Shown here piece by piece: positions 5,360 to 5,404 of a DNA stretch of 5,404 nucleotides. The translations under genes and the position numbers were made by a program. The notes beneath the pieces are model-generated. The model saw only the letters and a list, made by a program, of their open reading frames with translations, was not told the DNA's origin and did no database searches. Source of the DNA: Brucellaceae bacterium (GTDB lineage: Bacteria; Pseudomonadota; Alphaproteobacteria; Rhizobiales; Rhizobiaceae); assembly GCA_031253705.1 (NCBI GenBank), contig JAIRVW010000131.1, positions 1 to 5,404 on the forward strand, in the 5' to 3' direction. Positions within the stretch are counted from its first letter, which is position 1. Each line of letters starts with the position of its first letter.

Positions 5360-5404
5360 TCAGATTTCAAGTCCGGCTTTGCGGCTTTCGAGCGCGGAGA
5401 TCAC
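5360..5404 (-). CDS. C-terminal end of a gene entering from the right edge (identity uncertain)
   Basis: The minus strand shows 14 codons and a TGA (5362-5360), reading V-I-S-A-L-E-S-R-K-A-G-L-E-I. The A-L-E-S-R-x-A-G ending resembles C-termini of Gfo/Idh/MocA oxidoreductases, which often close with a helix like this and a short strand, but 14 residues cannot settle it. The stop lies 16 bases before the RidA-like start, so the pair looks like an operon on the minus strand. Confidence 0.5.
   Translation of the reverse strand: MISALESRKAGLEI

Noticed and set aside
5344..5370. TTG start nine codons upstream for the RidA-like gene
   Set aside because: It overlaps the stop region of the preceding gene. 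The ATG at 5343 has a GAGGA site at normal distance and gives a typical family length.

Overview
The window looks like part of an amino-sugar utilisation locus from an alphaproteobacterium, most likely of the Rhizobiales/Brucellaceae type. That placement is an inference. It rests on the moderate GC content, a divergently transcribed ROK-family regulator, rhizobial-looking periplasmic binding protein and Gfo/Idh/MocA sequences, and a NagA-like protein beginning directly at its D-x-Q-x-N-G motif. No rRNA, tRNA, CRISPR array, IS element or integrase is visible.

Layout. Positions 1-379 hold the 5' part of a minus-strand ROK-family repressor that runs off the left edge. Positions 380-592 are a divergent control region with a perfect 22-bp AT-rich palindrome (402-423), a probable regulator promoter and a leader for the plus-strand genes. 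On the plus strand follow a NagB-type glucosamine-6-phosphate deaminase-like gene (593-1342, GTG start), an overlapping NagA-type N-acetylglucosamine-6-phosphate deacetylase-like gene (1324-2334), a secreted ABC-type solute-binding protein with a twin-arginine-like signal (2378-3574), a 106-bp gap with a long-loop hairpin and T-run, and a Gfo/Idh/MocA-family NAD(P)-dependent oxidoreductase (3681-4913). A strong hairpin (4918-4952) separates this from a convergent minus-strand pair: a RidA-family enamine/imine deaminase-like gene (4975-5343), preceded by the last 14 codons of another gene entering from the right edge (5360-5404).

How the parts could work together. A sugar ligand taken up with the help of the binding protein would be oxidised or isomerised by the Gfo/Idh/MocA enzyme and processed by deacetylation (NagA-like) and deamination (NagB-like). 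RidA would clear or hydrolyse reactive imine/enamine intermediates. The ROK protein would bind the palindrome and respond to an amino sugar or its phosphate. No permease, ATPase or sugar kinase gene is inside the window, so the transporter and phosphorylation step must be encoded elsewhere, perhaps just outside.

The points most worth a second look are the non-canonical catalytic loop of the NagB-like protein, the missing N-terminal part of the NagA-like protein, the four-cysteine segment of the oxidoreductase, and the grouping of these genes with a RidA protein. Together they suggest a pathway for an amino sugar other than plain GlcNAc, but this is inference, not demonstrated.
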